Made by a program: the position numbers and the translations under genes
Shown here: one piece after another, positions 9,144-18,462 of the stretch
Layout: each line of letters begins with the position of its first letter
Position numbering within the stretch: position 1 is the stretch's first letter
The notes under the pieces: model-generated
The model's input: the letters and a program-made list of their open reading frames with translations, nothing else
What the model was told of the DNA's origin: nothing
The model's database searches: none
Source: Acinetobacter tianfuensis
Lineage (GTDB): Bacteria > Pseudomonadota > Gammaproteobacteria > Pseudomonadales > Moraxellaceae
Assembly (NCBI RefSeq): GCF_003611465.1
Contig: NZ_RAXV01000005.1
Coordinates: 1-64,000 of the forward strand
Direction of reading: 5' to 3'
Length of the DNA stretch: 64,000 bases

Positions 9144-11342
9144 ATGAAACTTCAGACAATAGCTTGCGCCGTTGCCGTTGCAACAGGCGGTTTCTTCTTT
9201 ACGCATGTTGTGAGTGATGCAATTGCGGCGGAAAATACACCAGCTCCAGCAGGCGCTATACAGCCTACGCAAGAGCAAGCCTTAGTTTCGCGTCAGCTGG
9301 CAACGTTGGTTGACCGTCAGCATTATTTGAATATGCGTTTGGATGCCAATACATCAAACCGTATTCTTGATTTTTACTTGGATAGTTTAGATCCAGAGCA
9401 TACTCTATTTTTAGCTTCAGAAATTGAAGATTATAAAAAACGTTTTGGCGCAAATTTTGGCGCAAATTTGAAAGCAGGCAATTTAAGCGGGCCATATGAA
9501 ATTCATGCACAGTACCGCGCTAGACTGAAACAGTTTTACAGCTACATCTTGGCTGAACTGAAAAAGCCGCAAAATTTAAATCAGCCAAATAATTATATTG
9601 AAACGGATCGTGAAAAAGCGCCGTTCTTTAAAACTGAAGCTGAACAGCGTGAACATTGGAATAAAATGCTGGTTTCTCAGCTGATCAACTTAACGATCAG
9701 CAAGGAAGAAGAGCAGGCGAAGCAAAAAGCGTTAAAAGACAATCCTGAGCTGGCGAATGGTCAGGATTTGACAGGCCCTGAAGATCTCACCCCAGTCCAA
9801 ACGCTGACCAAACGCTTTACCCGCCAGCTTGAACGCGTTAGCCGCTTAAAAAGCGATGATGTGCTGGATAAAACGCTGAATGCCATGATGCTGACCTACG
9901 ATCCGCACAGCAATTATTTCCCGCCTGTAGATGCGATGGAATTGAACCGCCAGACGACGCTGCAGCTGGAAGGCATTGGGGTTTCTATCCGTCCTGAACG
10001 CGGCAACGAAGACTATACCAAGATTGAAACGATTGTAGAGGGAGGGCCTGCCAGCAAGTCGGGTCAAGTGAAATCTGGCGACCGCATTATTGGTGTTGCG
10101 CAAGACGGCGAGAAAATGGTGGATGTTATTGGCTGGCCGAGCAATGAAATCGTCGGTTTAATCCGCGGCAAACGCGGCACTAAAGTCACGATCCGCTTGT
10201 TAGGCGCAGGCGCCTCAATGAGTCAGGCGCGTAATGTCAGTATTACCCGTGATGTGATTCAAGAAGAAGATGCTGGTGTACGTTCACGTACAGTTGAAAT
10301 TGAGCGTGACGGCAAAAAGCATAAATTTGGCGTCATTGAAATTCCGTCATTTTATTTAAATTACCGTGCCCGCCGCGCAGGTACGGAATACCGCTCTGTA
10401 TCTGAAGATACCAATAAAGCACTGAAAGCGCTGAGTGATCAGAATGTAGCGGGCGTAATTATTGATTTGCGCAATAATCCGGGAGGTTCGCTGGAAGAGG
10501 TAGCGCGTATGCTGGGGCAGGTCATTAAGTCTGGTCCAGTCGTGCAGATTCGAGACGGCAATGGCAATGTCAGCGTTTTTGAAGATGATGACGGCGGTGC
10601 GCAGACCTATGCTGGGCCATTAGCAGTATTAATTAATTTGGCATCAGCATCAGCCAGTGAAATTTACTCTGCGGCAATTCAGGATTATGAGCGCGGTGTC
10701 GTGATTGGCAGTACAACCACGGGTAAGGGGACAGCGCAAGTGCAGCTGGATTCTTTGGCCTATGGTCAAGCGACATTGACTCAGCGTAAGTTCTACCGTG
10801 TCACTGGCGGCAGTACGCAAAATAAAGGCGTGATTCCAGATGTTCAGCTGGTTGATATTTATAATGATGAGTTTGGTGAGCGTAAATCTAAAAATGCGCT
10901 GCAGTGGGATACCATTCCAACTGCGCCATTTAAACGAGAAGGTTCAATTAAAAACTATGTGCCTGATTTAGTTAAATCTTCACAGACCCGTGTCAGTTTA
11001 GACCCGCAGTTTAAGTATCTTGAACAGCGCACTGCATTGGCGAAAAAAACCGATGATCAAAAGCGTTTAGTGCTGGATTTGCAAAAACGCAAGGCTGAAT
11101 TGCTGGAGCTTGAGCAAAAAACACTAGAGGCAGATAACTATCGCCGCAAAGTGACAGGCCTTAAGCCATATGTCAACTGGGAAAGCTATCAAGCTTCTTT
11201 AGATGCTTTGGTCGAGTCCCGTGCAAAAATGAAAGCGGCGCAGCGTCCAGCATTGCCTGAAGAAGAAGCCTTTGTGAAAGAGGCGGCAAATGTGCTGATA
11301 GATTATGCGGATTTGCAAAAGAAAGTGAAGCCAGTCTCATAA
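9144..11342 (+). CDS. prc: Tail-specific periplasmic protease Prc (S41 family)
   Basis: A periplasmic serine-lysine protease that trims C-termini and degrades tagged or cell-wall-related proteins such as murein hydrolases. The 732-residue product has a signal peptide ('MKLQTIACAVAVATGGFFF...', cleavage near 'AIAAENT'), an N-terminal helical region, a PDZ domain ('GIGVSIRPERG' to about residue 365), the S41 peptidase core, and a C-terminal DUF3340-type helical tail. By comparison with E. coli Prc, the catalytic residues are S503 (middle Ser of 'SASAS'), D514 ('QDY') and K528 ('GKGTAQ'), with spacings of 11 and 25 exactly as in E. coli. The ATG at 9144 is preferred over an upstream TTG because AAGGAA precedes it and it gives a clean signal peptide. 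Confidence 0.95.
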   Translation: MKLQTIACAVAVATGGFFFTHVVSDAIAAENTPAPAGAIQPTQEQALVSRQLATLVDRQHYLNMRLDANTSNRILDFYLDSLDPEHTLFLASEIEDYKKRFGANFGANLKAGNLSGPYEIHAQYRARLKQFYSYILAELKKPQNLNQPNNYIETDREKAPFFKTEAEQREHWNKMLVSQLINLTISKEEEQAKQKALKDNPELANGQDLTGPEDLTPVQTLTKRFTRQLERVSRLKSDDVLDKTLNAMMLTYDPHSNYFPPVDAMELNRQTTLQLEGIGVSIRPERGNEDYTKIETIVEGGPASKSGQVKSGDRIIGVAQDGEKMVDVIGWPSNEIVGLIRGKRGTKVTIRLLGAGASMSQARNVSITRDVIQEEDAGVRSRTVEIERDGKKHKFGVIEIPSFYLNYRARRAGTEYRSVSEDTNKALKALSDQNVAGVIIDLRNNPGGSLEEVARMLGQVIKSGPVVQIRDGNGNVSVFEDDDGGAQTYAGPLAVLINLASASASEIYSAAIQDYERGVVIGSTTTGKGTAQVQLDSLAYGQATLTQRKFYRVTGGSTQNKGVIPDVQLVDIYNDEFGERKSKNALQWDTIPTAPFKREGSIKNYVPDLVKSSQTRVSLDPQFKYLEQRTALAKKTDDQKRLVLDLQKRKAELLELEQKTLEADNYRRKVTGLKPYVNWESYQASLDALVESRAKMKAAQRPALPEEEAFVKEAANVLIDYADLQKKVKPVS

Positions 11343-11660
11343 AAAATACAAAGCTGAATTTGTACAAAGACCAGTAAGCCCGCTTGCTGGTCTTTTTATT
11401 GGAAATTTCAAGTATTTCGGTATAAATTAGCAGCTTATTCAAGTTGAGTGATGCAATTCATAACTAGATTTGCAAAATTCGATAAGATGTATTGAAACTC
11501 GGAATTAGCACTTGACCTTAATCGCAGAGTGGTGGATTCTAAAACAATTACTTGTTTTGTCGGCATTCTTTTGAGGCTTTTTTATACATTGGTACAAAAG
11601 AAGCTTGCCGTTTTTTAAAATTTTCAGAATAACAATCAGAGCTGGTGCGGAAAGCTTCAT
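11343..11660. other. Intergenic region between prc and the GGDEF-EAL gene
   Basis: This 318 bp gap holds a terminator for prc at about 11366-11396 (GACCAGTAAGC / GCTTGCTGGTC followed by TTTTT) and presumably the promoter of the downstream signalling gene. A TTGACC -35-like hexamer occurs at 11512-11517, but the -10 at the expected distance is weak. A 75-codon reading frame on the minus strand has no family resemblance and was not called. Confidence 0.5.
11366..11396 (+). terminator. Terminator after prc
   Basis: GACCAGTAAGC-cc-GCTTGCTGGTC with a following T tract; the stem has one or two imperfect pairs. It begins about 24 bp past the prc stop. Confidence 0.8.
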
Positions 11661-13724
11661 ATGACTCATATACATTATGATTATAGTCTGGTGTTAGGCT
11701 CTGTAGGGGTGGCCTTACTGGCCTGCTATTTTGCAATTTCGTTAGAGCAGCTGCTATTTCGCCGTACGAAACCAAAATATGAAAAAATAATTTTGGTGGC
11801 TAGCGGCGCAGTGCTTGGCGCTGCAATTTGGTGTATGCATTTTGTTGGCATGCAAGCCAGCGCTATGCCTTCAGATTTTGAATTTGAAACGGGTTTAACG
11901 CTTACATCGTATGGCATTGCTTTTGTCGCTTCAACGTTTGCAATTTGGCTGACTACCCGCCCGACATTGCCTTTTGCCCGTTTAGTTTTGGGCGCAGTCC
12001 TGATGGGGCTGGGGATCTCAGGCATGCATTATACTGGCATGCTGGCTTTAAAGATGCAAAATTACGAAGCCTATTATGATCCGCTCATTGTGGTTTGTTC
12101 AATTATCATTGCTATTTGCGGCTCAGGTTTAACTTTTTGGCTGGCCTTTAAAAATAAGTATGTCGGTCACCGCAGTGTATTTGTCAAGCTGGCGGTTGCT
12201 GCTATTTTAACCATTACAATAGTCAGTATGCATTATACCGGCATGGCGGCGACAAGCTATTTCCCTGTAGATACAGAAAGGCTGTTGCTGCAGAAGCAAG
12301 CCAGTCATGATTTAATCCTATTTACGATTTTATTTATTACTTCCCTGATTTTTGTGGCGGCCTTCAGTGTTGCAATGCTGGAGCAGCGCCTTGAAGAGCG
12401 CAATAAACAGCTGTCTAAGGCCAATAAAGAACTGGCAAATCAGGCAGTGCAAGATAATTTAACAAAACTGCCAAACCGCTTATATCTTGCTGAATATGCA
12501 CATTTGCTGTTTACCGAGCATCGCGGTTCAAGTGAAAAAATTGCTTTTTTATATATCGATTTAGACCGCTTTAAAGCAGTTAATGATGTCTTTGGACATC
12601 ATGTGGGAGATCAGCTGCTGATTCAGCTGGCAAACCGCATTCACCGTTTGCTGAATGAGCGTTCTCGTCTGCTGCGTATCGGCGGTGATGAGTTTTTAAT
12701 GGTGATTGAAAAAGCCACTTCCGATCAGGCTAACCAGACGGCGCAGCGTATTCTTGAACTGATTCAAGAGTGCTTTTATATTGCAGGCAAAGAAATTAAT
12801 TTATCTGGCAGTATTGGCATTGCCATGTTTCCAGAACATGGCAATAACCTGCAGGATTTATTGATCAATGCAGATGCAGCCATGCTGACCTCTAAATATC
12901 AGGGACGCAATACCTTCTCGATGTTCAGCTATACCGTTGATCAGCATGAGGCGAAGAGTCAAACGAAGCTGATTAATGACTTATATAAAGCAGTCGAAGA
13001 GCAGCAGTTTATTCTGTTTTATCAGCCAAAATTTAAAGCAAATGATTACAGCATGTGCGGTGTTGAGGCGCTGATCCGCTGGAAGCACCCGAGCTTAGGC
13101 ATGCTGACGCCAAATATGTTTATTGGCGGTGCAGAGAAAACGGGGCTGATTATTCCGATGGGCTATTGGGCGCTGGAGCAGGCCTGTAAGCAAATTCAGC
13201 TTTGGGAAGACAGTGAAAATGATCAGTTTTTGCCTATAGCGGTAAATCTTTCTGCTATTCAATTTGAACATAAACATTTGTTTTCAAATTTGGAAAATTT
13301 GTTTGAGCGTTACCGCATCAATCCAAGCAATTTGATGATTGAGATTACAGAATCTACAGCAATGCATCATATTGATGTCAGTATCCGTACATTTGAACGG
13401 CTGAGAAAGATGGGGATTAAACTGGCGATCGATGACTTTGGCACAGGGCATTCGAGCTTTTTGTATTTGAAAAATTTGCCTGTCGATGAACTGAAAATTG
13501 ATAAAGGTTTTATTCATGATTTAGCGCCAAACTCTAAAGAAGAAATGATTTTGGAAAGCATTATTCATTTGGCTGTCAAGCTTGGTTTGGTCGTTACTGC
13601 AGAAGGAATTGAAACACCGCTGCAAGCTGAAATTTTAACGCGTTTAGGCTGTCAGCAAATGCAGGGATATTTACTGGGTTTGCCAGTCGATTTAAATCGC
13701 TTAGAGGCGCGGGAGTTTGTCTGA
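11661..13724 (+). CDS. MHYT-GGDEF-EAL membrane protein (cyclic di-GMP turnover)
   Basis: A 687-residue inner-membrane signalling protein. Residues 1-245 form a seven-helix MHYT sensor: the repeated motifs 'MHFVGM', 'MHYTGM' and 'MHYTGM' are visible, and the family is thought to sense O2, CO or NO through a metal. A linker helix (about 245-270) leads to a GGDEF domain whose signature is intact at residues 341-345, so diguanylate cyclase activity is possible; the RxxD inhibitory site is absent. The EAL domain follows, with EAL at 469-471 and 'DDFGTGHSS' and 'DELKIDKGF' intact, so phosphodiesterase activity is also possible. Which activity dominates cannot be told from sequence. The gene stands alone, with its own terminator. 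A GGAAAG ribosome-binding site precedes the ATG. Confidence 0.93.
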   Translation: MTHIHYDYSLVLGSVGVALLACYFAISLEQLLFRRTKPKYEKIILVASGAVLGAAIWCMHFVGMQASAMPSDFEFETGLTLTSYGIAFVASTFAIWLTTRPTLPFARLVLGAVLMGLGISGMHYTGMLALKMQNYEAYYDPLIVVCSIIIAICGSGLTFWLAFKNKYVGHRSVFVKLAVAAILTITIVSMHYTGMAATSYFPVDTERLLLQKQASHDLILFTILFITSLIFVAAFSVAMLEQRLEERNKQLSKANKELANQAVQDNLTKLPNRLYLAEYAHLLFTEHRGSSEKIAFLYIDLDRFKAVNDVFGHHVGDQLLIQLANRIHRLLNERSRLLRIGGDEFLMVIEKATSDQANQTAQRILELIQECFYIAGKEINLSGSIGIAMFPEHGNNLQDLLINADAAMLTSKYQGRNTFSMFSYTVDQHEAKSQTKLINDLYKAVEEQQFILFYQPKFKANDYSMCGVEALIRWKHPSLGMLTPNMFIGGAEKTGLIIPMGYWALEQACKQIQLWEDSENDQFLPIAVNLSAIQFEHKHLFSNLENLFERYRINPSNLMIEITESTAMHHIDVSIRTFERLRKMGIKLAIDDFGTGHSSFLYLKNLPVDELKIDKGFIHDLAPNSKEEMILESIIHLAVKLGLVVTAEGIETPLQAEILTRLGCQQMQGYLLGLPVDLNRLEAREFV

Positions 13725-13757
13725 TCTATTGGATCTGCACGAAGTATATTAAAGATA

Positions 13758-13783
13758 AAAACGCAGCTCAGGCTGTGTTTTTT
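13758..13783 (+). terminator. Terminator after the GGDEF-EAL gene
   Basis: AAACGCAGC-tcag-GCTGTGTTTTTT forms a stem with one G-U pair followed by a T run, about 35 bp past the stop. Confidence 0.7.
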
Positions 13784-13949
13784 GTTTAATCATTAGTTCT
13801 AAAAAAATACGTAAAGGCTGAGATCCGCTTTAGAGACGCCGCAGATTTATTATTGCGTCTAGGATTGTTTTGCATTCATAACAGCAAAGCCGAAAAGCTG
13901 TTTATAAAATGAGAGTCTAAAAGTGTGTTATTAAAAATTATTCTAAATC

Positions 13950-13958
13950 TGCTACAAT
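13950..13958 (+). promoter_or_regulatory. Extended -10 promoter of prfC
   Basis: TGCTACAAT is a good extended -10 element, followed by a GC-rich discriminator (GCGCC). It lies about 90 bp upstream of the prfC ATG. No clear -35 is seen, as is usual for extended -10 promoters. Confidence 0.5.
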
Positions 13959-14044
13959 TGCGCCAATTTTAAGTTATCACTTCACTGGCTTGCTGCACAT
14001 TTATACGTGTGTACAAAACTGTGTACATATTGAAGATTTCCCTT

Positions 14045-15634
14045 ATGTTTAAAGATCAATTAGCTAGAGAAGTAGCAGCGCGCAGGACCTTTGCGATTAT
14101 TTCCCACCCCGATGCGGGTAAAACCACCATGACAGAAAAACTGCTGTTATGGGGGCAGGCGATTCAGGTTGCAGGTATGGTAAAAAGCCGTAAGTCTGAC
14201 CGTGCTGCAACATCTGACTGGATGGAAATGGAAAAAGAACGCGGTATCTCGATTACCACGTCAGTGATGCAGTTTCCGTTTAAAGACAAGATGATTAATC
14301 TTCTGGACACACCCGGACATGAAGACTTCTCGGAAGATACCTACCGTACTTTAACGGCCGTTGACTCGGCGTTGATGGTGATTGACGGTGCAAAAGGTGT
14401 CGAAGACCGTACCATCAAATTGATGGACGTGTGCCGTATGCGCGACACGCCAATTATTTCTTTTGTCAATAAAATGGACCGTGAAATCCGTGAGCCATTA
14501 GAGCTGTTAGACGAAATTGAAAACGTTTTAAAAATTAAATGCGTTCCAATTACATGGCCTTTGGGCACAGGCCGTGACTTTGCCGGTGTATTTAACCTGA
14601 TCGAAGAAAAATTTTATGTCTATAAAGCTGGTTTTGGCTCAACGATTACAGACATTGAAATACGTGATGGTTATGACTATCCAGACTTGCGTGAAAAAGT
14701 AGGTGAGCTGGCTTGGGCGGCATTTGAAGAGTCTTTAGAATTGGTTCAAATGGCGAATGAGCCTTTAGACCGCGAAGAGTTTCTCTCTGGCCGCCAAACG
14801 CCAGTACTGTTTGGTACTGCATTAGGCAACTTTGGTGTAGATCATGTGCTGGATGCTTTCAGCAACTATGCGCCTGAGCCTAAAGCTCATCCGACTAAAG
14901 ACCGCCATGTAGAAGCGACTGAAGAAGGTTTCACAGGCTTTGTATTTAAAATTCAAGCCAATATGGATCCGAAACACCGTGACCGTATTGCGTTCATGCG
15001 CATTTGTTCAGGCAAATATGAAAAAGGCTTGAAAATGAAACATGTACGTCTGGATAAGGATGTACGTATCAGTGATGCCTTAACGTTCTTGGCTGGTGAC
15101 CGTCAGCACTTAGAAGAAGCTTGGCCTGGCGACATCATTGGTTTGCATAACCACGGCACAATTCAAATTGGCGATACATTCACTTCTGGTGAAAAGCTGC
15201 AATTTACCGGTATTCCTCACTTCGCGCCAGAAATGTTCCGCCGCGTGCGTTTGAAGGATCCGCTCAAATCTAAGCAGCTGCAAAAAGGTTTAAAAGAGCT
15301 TTCGGAAGAAGGCGCAACACAGGTCTTTATGCCGCAGCATAATAATGACCTTATTGTGGGCGCTGTGGGTGTGCTTCAGTTTGAAGTTGTTGCTTACCGT
15401 TTGAAAGAAGAATACAAAGTGGACTGTATTTATGAGCCAGTCAGCATTAATACAGTGCGCTGGGTATCTTGTGATGATGAGAAAAAGTTCAATGAGTTTA
15501 AGAAAAAAGCGCATGATCAGCTGTCTGTAGACGGCGGCGGCCACTTAACTTATTTGGCGCCAAGCCGTGTGAATTTGCAATTAATGCAAGAACGCTATCC
15601 AGACATCGTATTCCGCAATACGCGTGAACACTAA
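14045..15634 (+). CDS. prfC: Peptide chain release factor 3
   Basis: A translational GTPase that ejects RF1/RF2 from the ribosome after peptide release. The 529-residue length from the ATG at 14045 matches the family; an upstream in-frame start (14009) would add 12 residues lying in the leader. The G motifs are complete: '[15 protein letters not shown]' (G1), 'ERGISITTS' (G2 region), '[16 protein letters not shown]' (G3) and 'NKMDR' (G4). The C-terminal '[20 protein letters not shown]' is characteristic of RF3 and separates it from EF-G. It is a single-gene unit with its own promoter and terminator. Confidence 0.97.
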   Translation: MFKDQLAREVAARRTFAIISHPDAGKTTMTEKLLLWGQAIQVAGMVKSRKSDRAATSDWMEMEKERGISITTSVMQFPFKDKMINLLDTPGHEDFSEDTYRTLTAVDSALMVIDGAKGVEDRTIKLMDVCRMRDTPIISFVNKMDREIREPLELLDEIENVLKIKCVPITWPLGTGRDFAGVFNLIEEKFYVYKAGFGSTITDIEIRDGYDYPDLREKVGELAWAAFEESLELVQMANEPLDREEFLSGRQTPVLFGTALGNFGVDHVLDAFSNYAPEPKAHPTKDRHVEATEEGFTGFVFKIQANMDPKHRDRIAFMRICSGKYEKGLKMKHVRLDKDVRISDALTFLAGDRQHLEEAWPGDIIGLHNHGTIQIGDTFTSGEKLQFTGIPHFAPEMFRRVRLKDPLKSKQLQKGLKELSEEGATQVFMPQHNNDLIVGAVGVLQFEVVAYRLKEEYKVDCIYEPVSINTVRWVSCDDEKKFNEFKKKAHDQLSVDGGGHLTYLAPSRVNLQLMQERYPDIVFRNTREH

Positions 15635-15669
15635 GTTCTAGATCTGCATCACATCCTGTACAGGAATCC

Positions 15670-15700
15670 AAAACAGCTTCGCATGAAGCTGTTTTCTTTT
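15670..15700 (+). terminator. Terminator after prfC
   Basis: AAAACAGCTTC-gcat-GAAGCTGTTTTC with a following T run; the stem is ten or more base pairs. Confidence 0.85.
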
Positions 15701-15739
15701 GTGTTAAATTTATCGTAACTTTATTCGGTTTTTTAGGTT

Positions 15740-16570
15740 ATGTATCTCATTCAGCGTACAGCTTTTATTGTTTTGCTTGGTCTAATGCTGAGTGCCTGCG
15801 ATGATCAGGCATCAAAACAAGACGTAGATGCAAAACAGTCAGCGCCGCATAATGTATTTCAGCCTAAAACTGAAATGGCAGATGTATTGCCATATTTAAA
15901 TATTCAAGAACAGTCTGCTAAAGTGGCTTTGCCATTTTGTGAGCATAAAAACTGTCTGAATGTAGATGTGCAGACCATTATTACCAAAGATGCATGGTTA
16001 AATGCATGGGTTGAGCGCAGTCAGGCTTTGGTGATACAGGATCAGATTGGCCTGAAGCAAAATATGAGTCTGCAGCAGGCTGTAAATGCTTATGTGAAAA
16101 AATCAGATGCATGGCAGGAAGAGTTTAAGGCCAATAAACCTTATGAGCTGTCGATGTATTCACGTATTCCGTATCAGCGCAATCAATATGTGCTGCTGCA
16201 GCTTGGGGTAGATGCCTCACAAGAGGCTATGAAAATAAAAGAACGTTACTATTTTTTTGTGGCAGACCGCCGTGCGCAAAAAAATATGAAAGTGCTGGAT
16301 GCTGTAGAGCCGAAGCAGCAAGTCATGATGGACAAATGGGTGCAGCAATTTTATGCCCAATGGCTTGAAGAGCAGGAACAGGCTGTACGTCAAGCCGCGC
16401 CAAAAAAGCTTTATTGGGGACAAGCGGACTGGTTTTTTGACCAAGAGGGCATAGGCCTGCATTACCGTTCAAATGAAATTGTTAAAAATGGTCAACAATT
16501 AGATATTTACTTAAGCAAAGAACAAACACAGCAAGTCTTGAAAGCTGATGTATATCAGCTTATGTTTTAA
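15740..16570 (+). CDS. Lipoprotein of the RsiV/DUF3298-like type (first of two paralogues)
   Basis: A 276-residue predicted lipoprotein. The N-terminus 'MYLIQRTAFIVLLGLMLSAC' is a type II signal peptide with lipobox LSAC. The mature part begins with a linker, then a 'LPFCEHKNCLNVDVQTI' segment with a CxxxxC pair, a helical stretch, and a C-terminal segment ('DWFFDQEGIGLHYRSNEIV...') resembling the DUF3298 fold found in RsiV and related proteins. The next gene has the same layout, including the CxxxxC segment, so the two appear to be diverged tandem duplicates. The function is unknown; RsiV homologues bind lysozyme in Bacillus, but that should not be transferred. Only a weak AGG ribosome-binding site precedes the ATG. 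Confidence 0.7.
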   Translation: MYLIQRTAFIVLLGLMLSACDDQASKQDVDAKQSAPHNVFQPKTEMADVLPYLNIQEQSAKVALPFCEHKNCLNVDVQTIITKDAWLNAWVERSQALVIQDQIGLKQNMSLQQAVNAYVKKSDAWQEEFKANKPYELSMYSRIPYQRNQYVLLQLGVDASQEAMKIKERYYFFVADRRAQKNMKVLDAVEPKQQVMMDKWVQQFYAQWLEEQEQAVRQAAPKKLYWGQADWFFDQEGIGLHYRSNEIVKNGQQLDIYLSKEQTQQVLKADVYQLMF

Positions 16571-16694
16571 TTTTAATTTTAATTTTTATGCTCAGCTCAA
16601 GTCATGAATTGATCGTTTTGCTTGAGACAGTAGTGAGTGTGAAATGAACTGTGTGCTCATAACGGTGAGCAGTGGCTGCGAATAGGTAGAATTT

Positions 16695-17645
16695 ATGTTA
16701 AAGCATAAGAATATATGGGTAATGACAATTTTGGCATCGGCGGTGATGCTGACTGCGTGCCAGCCGAAAAAAGAAGAGCCGAAGCCTGAGCCGGAAAAAC
16801 CGACAACAGAAGTACAGGATTTGAGCCAAAAATTAATAGGCGATTCTGAACAGCTGGATTTGAAATTGCCAGATTGCAGCGGCAACAGCTGTCCAGAACT
16901 TTTAATTGAACGTTTGAACAGTAATCAGCGTTTTATTGATGATTTTATTGATCAGAAAATAGTGCAGCTGCTGAGTGAAATACTTTCAGTTGAACCTGTT
17001 GATGAAAAAGCAGAGAACGCGGCAAGTGATGCTGCAGCTAGTTCAGAAGTGAAGCCTGCCTTGGCGCAAGTGGAAACGCCTAAACTGAAGATGGAAAAGC
17101 AAAGCCAGTCTTTTGTTGCCGCATTTATGAGTTTAGATAAAGAGTTGAAAGAGCTGAATTCAGCACAGCAAATCAGCATCATGGTTAAACCTAAAATTTT
17201 AAATGCAGAAAAACCGCTGGCGACAGTCGTGCTGAACAGCAGCAGTTATTTGGGCGGCGCACATGGCTCATCTGCGCAGCAATATTATAATTTTGATCTG
17301 AAAGCCAAACAGCTGATTAAATTGGATGATTTGCTTCAGCCAAATAAAAAAGCAGCTTTAGAAAAGCAAGCCCATGCAGTCTTCAAAGCATGGGTGACAG
17401 AAGCGAAGCTTGCAGACAGTATTGAAGAGTATGAACAAGCGTGGAAATTTCAGCTGACGGACAATTATTTTCTGGGTAAAGACGGTCTGATTTTACAGTA
17501 TGCAGAATATGAAATTGGGCCTTATGTTGTAGGTTTGCCGCGTTTGACCATTCCATATGCAGAGCTGGAAGGCATACTGAAGCCGCAGTATTTGCCTGTC
17601 AAAGCAGAGGCGCCAGCGTCTGAAGCCAAAGCAGCAGCGCAATAA
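16695..17645 (+). CDS. Lipoprotein with DUF4163/DUF3298 (RsiV-like) domains (second paralogue)
   Basis: A 316-residue predicted lipoprotein with signal peptide 'MLKHKNIWVMTILASAVMLT' and lipobox LTAC, followed by a KEEPKPEPEKP-rich linker likely to span the cell-wall side. 'LPDCSGNSCPELLIERL' parallels the CxxxxC segment of the previous gene. Residues ~150-295 carry the DUF4163/DUF3298 pattern: 'SYLGGAHGSSAQQYYNFDL', then 'LDDLLQPNKK', then 'FLGKDGLILQYAEYEIGPY'. The protein ends in an alanine-rich tail. It is one base from the tatD start, so the two are translationally linked and probably co-transcribed. Its role is unknown; envelope location is a firm inference from the lipobox. Confidence 0.78.
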   Translation: MLKHKNIWVMTILASAVMLTACQPKKEEPKPEPEKPTTEVQDLSQKLIGDSEQLDLKLPDCSGNSCPELLIERLNSNQRFIDDFIDQKIVQLLSEILSVEPVDEKAENAASDAAASSEVKPALAQVETPKLKMEKQSQSFVAAFMSLDKELKELNSAQQISIMVKPKILNAEKPLATVVLNSSSYLGGAHGSSAQQYYNFDLKAKQLIKLDDLLQPNKKAALEKQAHAVFKAWVTEAKLADSIEEYEQAWKFQLTDNYFLGKDGLILQYAEYEIGPYVVGLPRLTIPYAELEGILKPQYLPVKAEAPASEAKAAAQ

Positions 17646-17646
17646 G

Positions 17647-18462
17647 ATGATAAAGCTTTTTGATACCCATACCCACTTTGATGTGCCTGATTTCGACGCT
17701 GACCGGGCGGCGCTGGCGCAGGCGGCTTATCAGGCTGGTGTTGCGGGTTTGGTATTGATTGGTTTTGTACAGGAACGCTTTGCTGATTTAGTTCAGACAC
17801 ATCATTGGCTGAATGATCTGCCGCAAGCGCCGCAAAGCTATTTAGCGCCTGGCTTGCATCCTTTTTATATCGAGCAGCATGCTGATTCACATTTGCATGA
17901 TTTAGAAAAAATTATTCAAACGCAAAAATGTGCGGCAATTGGTGAAATTGGCTTAGATACTTTTTTGCCGCAGCATAAAGTTCCCGCTGTTTTTGCCCGT
18001 CAGCAGCAGCTGTTTGATGAGCAAATTGAGCTGGCGCAGCAGCATCAGCTGCCGATTTTACTGCACATCCGAAAATCGCATGCAGAAACATTGCAAATGT
18101 TGAAAAAACAAAAGTTTAAACAGGGCGGTGTTGCCCATGCTTTCAGCGGCGGAGTGGAAGAGGCGAAAGCTTTTGTGAAATTGGGTTTTAAGATTGGTGT
18201 GACAGGGCAGATCACCAATCTGAATGCAAAAAAATTGCATGCTGTTGTGCAGGCTATTGGCGCAGAACATTTGGTTCTGGAAACAGACTGTCCTGATATG
18301 ACACCGCTTTGCTGTCAGCAGGAACAGGGCGCAAGGACACGCAATACACCAGTGAATTTACCTTACGTACTGCAAGGTCTTGCTGCAAGTTTAGACTGTT
18401 ATGAAGCTGATTTAGCGAAGCAGCTGTGGCTGAATACGATGCAGGCGCTGCATTTAAATTGA
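17647..18462 (+). CDS. TatD family metal-dependent hydrolase
   Basis: A 271-residue TIM-barrel amidohydrolase-like protein; family members are Mg-dependent DNases or RNA-processing exonucleases. The metal ligands are visible in order: 'DTHTHFD' (HxH), 'GEIGLD' (Glu), 'LLHIRKSH' (His), 'VAHAFSGG' (His) and 'LETDCPDM' (Asp). It is more like the YjjV branch than TatD itself, judging by the overall length and the 'HAFSG' segment, but this is a judgement. It starts one base after the lipoprotein stop, which suggests translational coupling. No terminator was seen before fabI. Confidence 0.88.
   Translation: MIKLFDTHTHFDVPDFDADRAALAQAAYQAGVAGLVLIGFVQERFADLVQTHHWLNDLPQAPQSYLAPGLHPFYIEQHADSHLHDLEKIIQTQKCAAIGEIGLDTFLPQHKVPAVFARQQQLFDEQIELAQQHQLPILLHIRKSHAETLQMLKKQKFKQGGVAHAFSGGVEEAKAFVKLGFKIGVTGQITNLNAKKLHAVVQAIGAEHLVLETDCPDMTPLCCQQEQGARTRNTPVNLPYVLQGLAASLDCYEADLAKQLWLNTMQALHLN

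Larger units (their letters stand above)
13725..14044. other. Intergenic region and prfC leader
   Basis: This 320 bp gap contains the terminator of the preceding signalling gene, a probable prfC promoter at 13950-13958, and a leader of about 80 nt with a tandem TGTGTACA repeat. No other gene was recognised. Confidence 0.5.

Noticed and set aside
11548..11775. 75-codon minus-strand frame at the start of the GGDEF-EAL gene
   Set aside because: It overlaps the well-supported plus-strand gene and shows no family motif, signal or ribosome-binding site.
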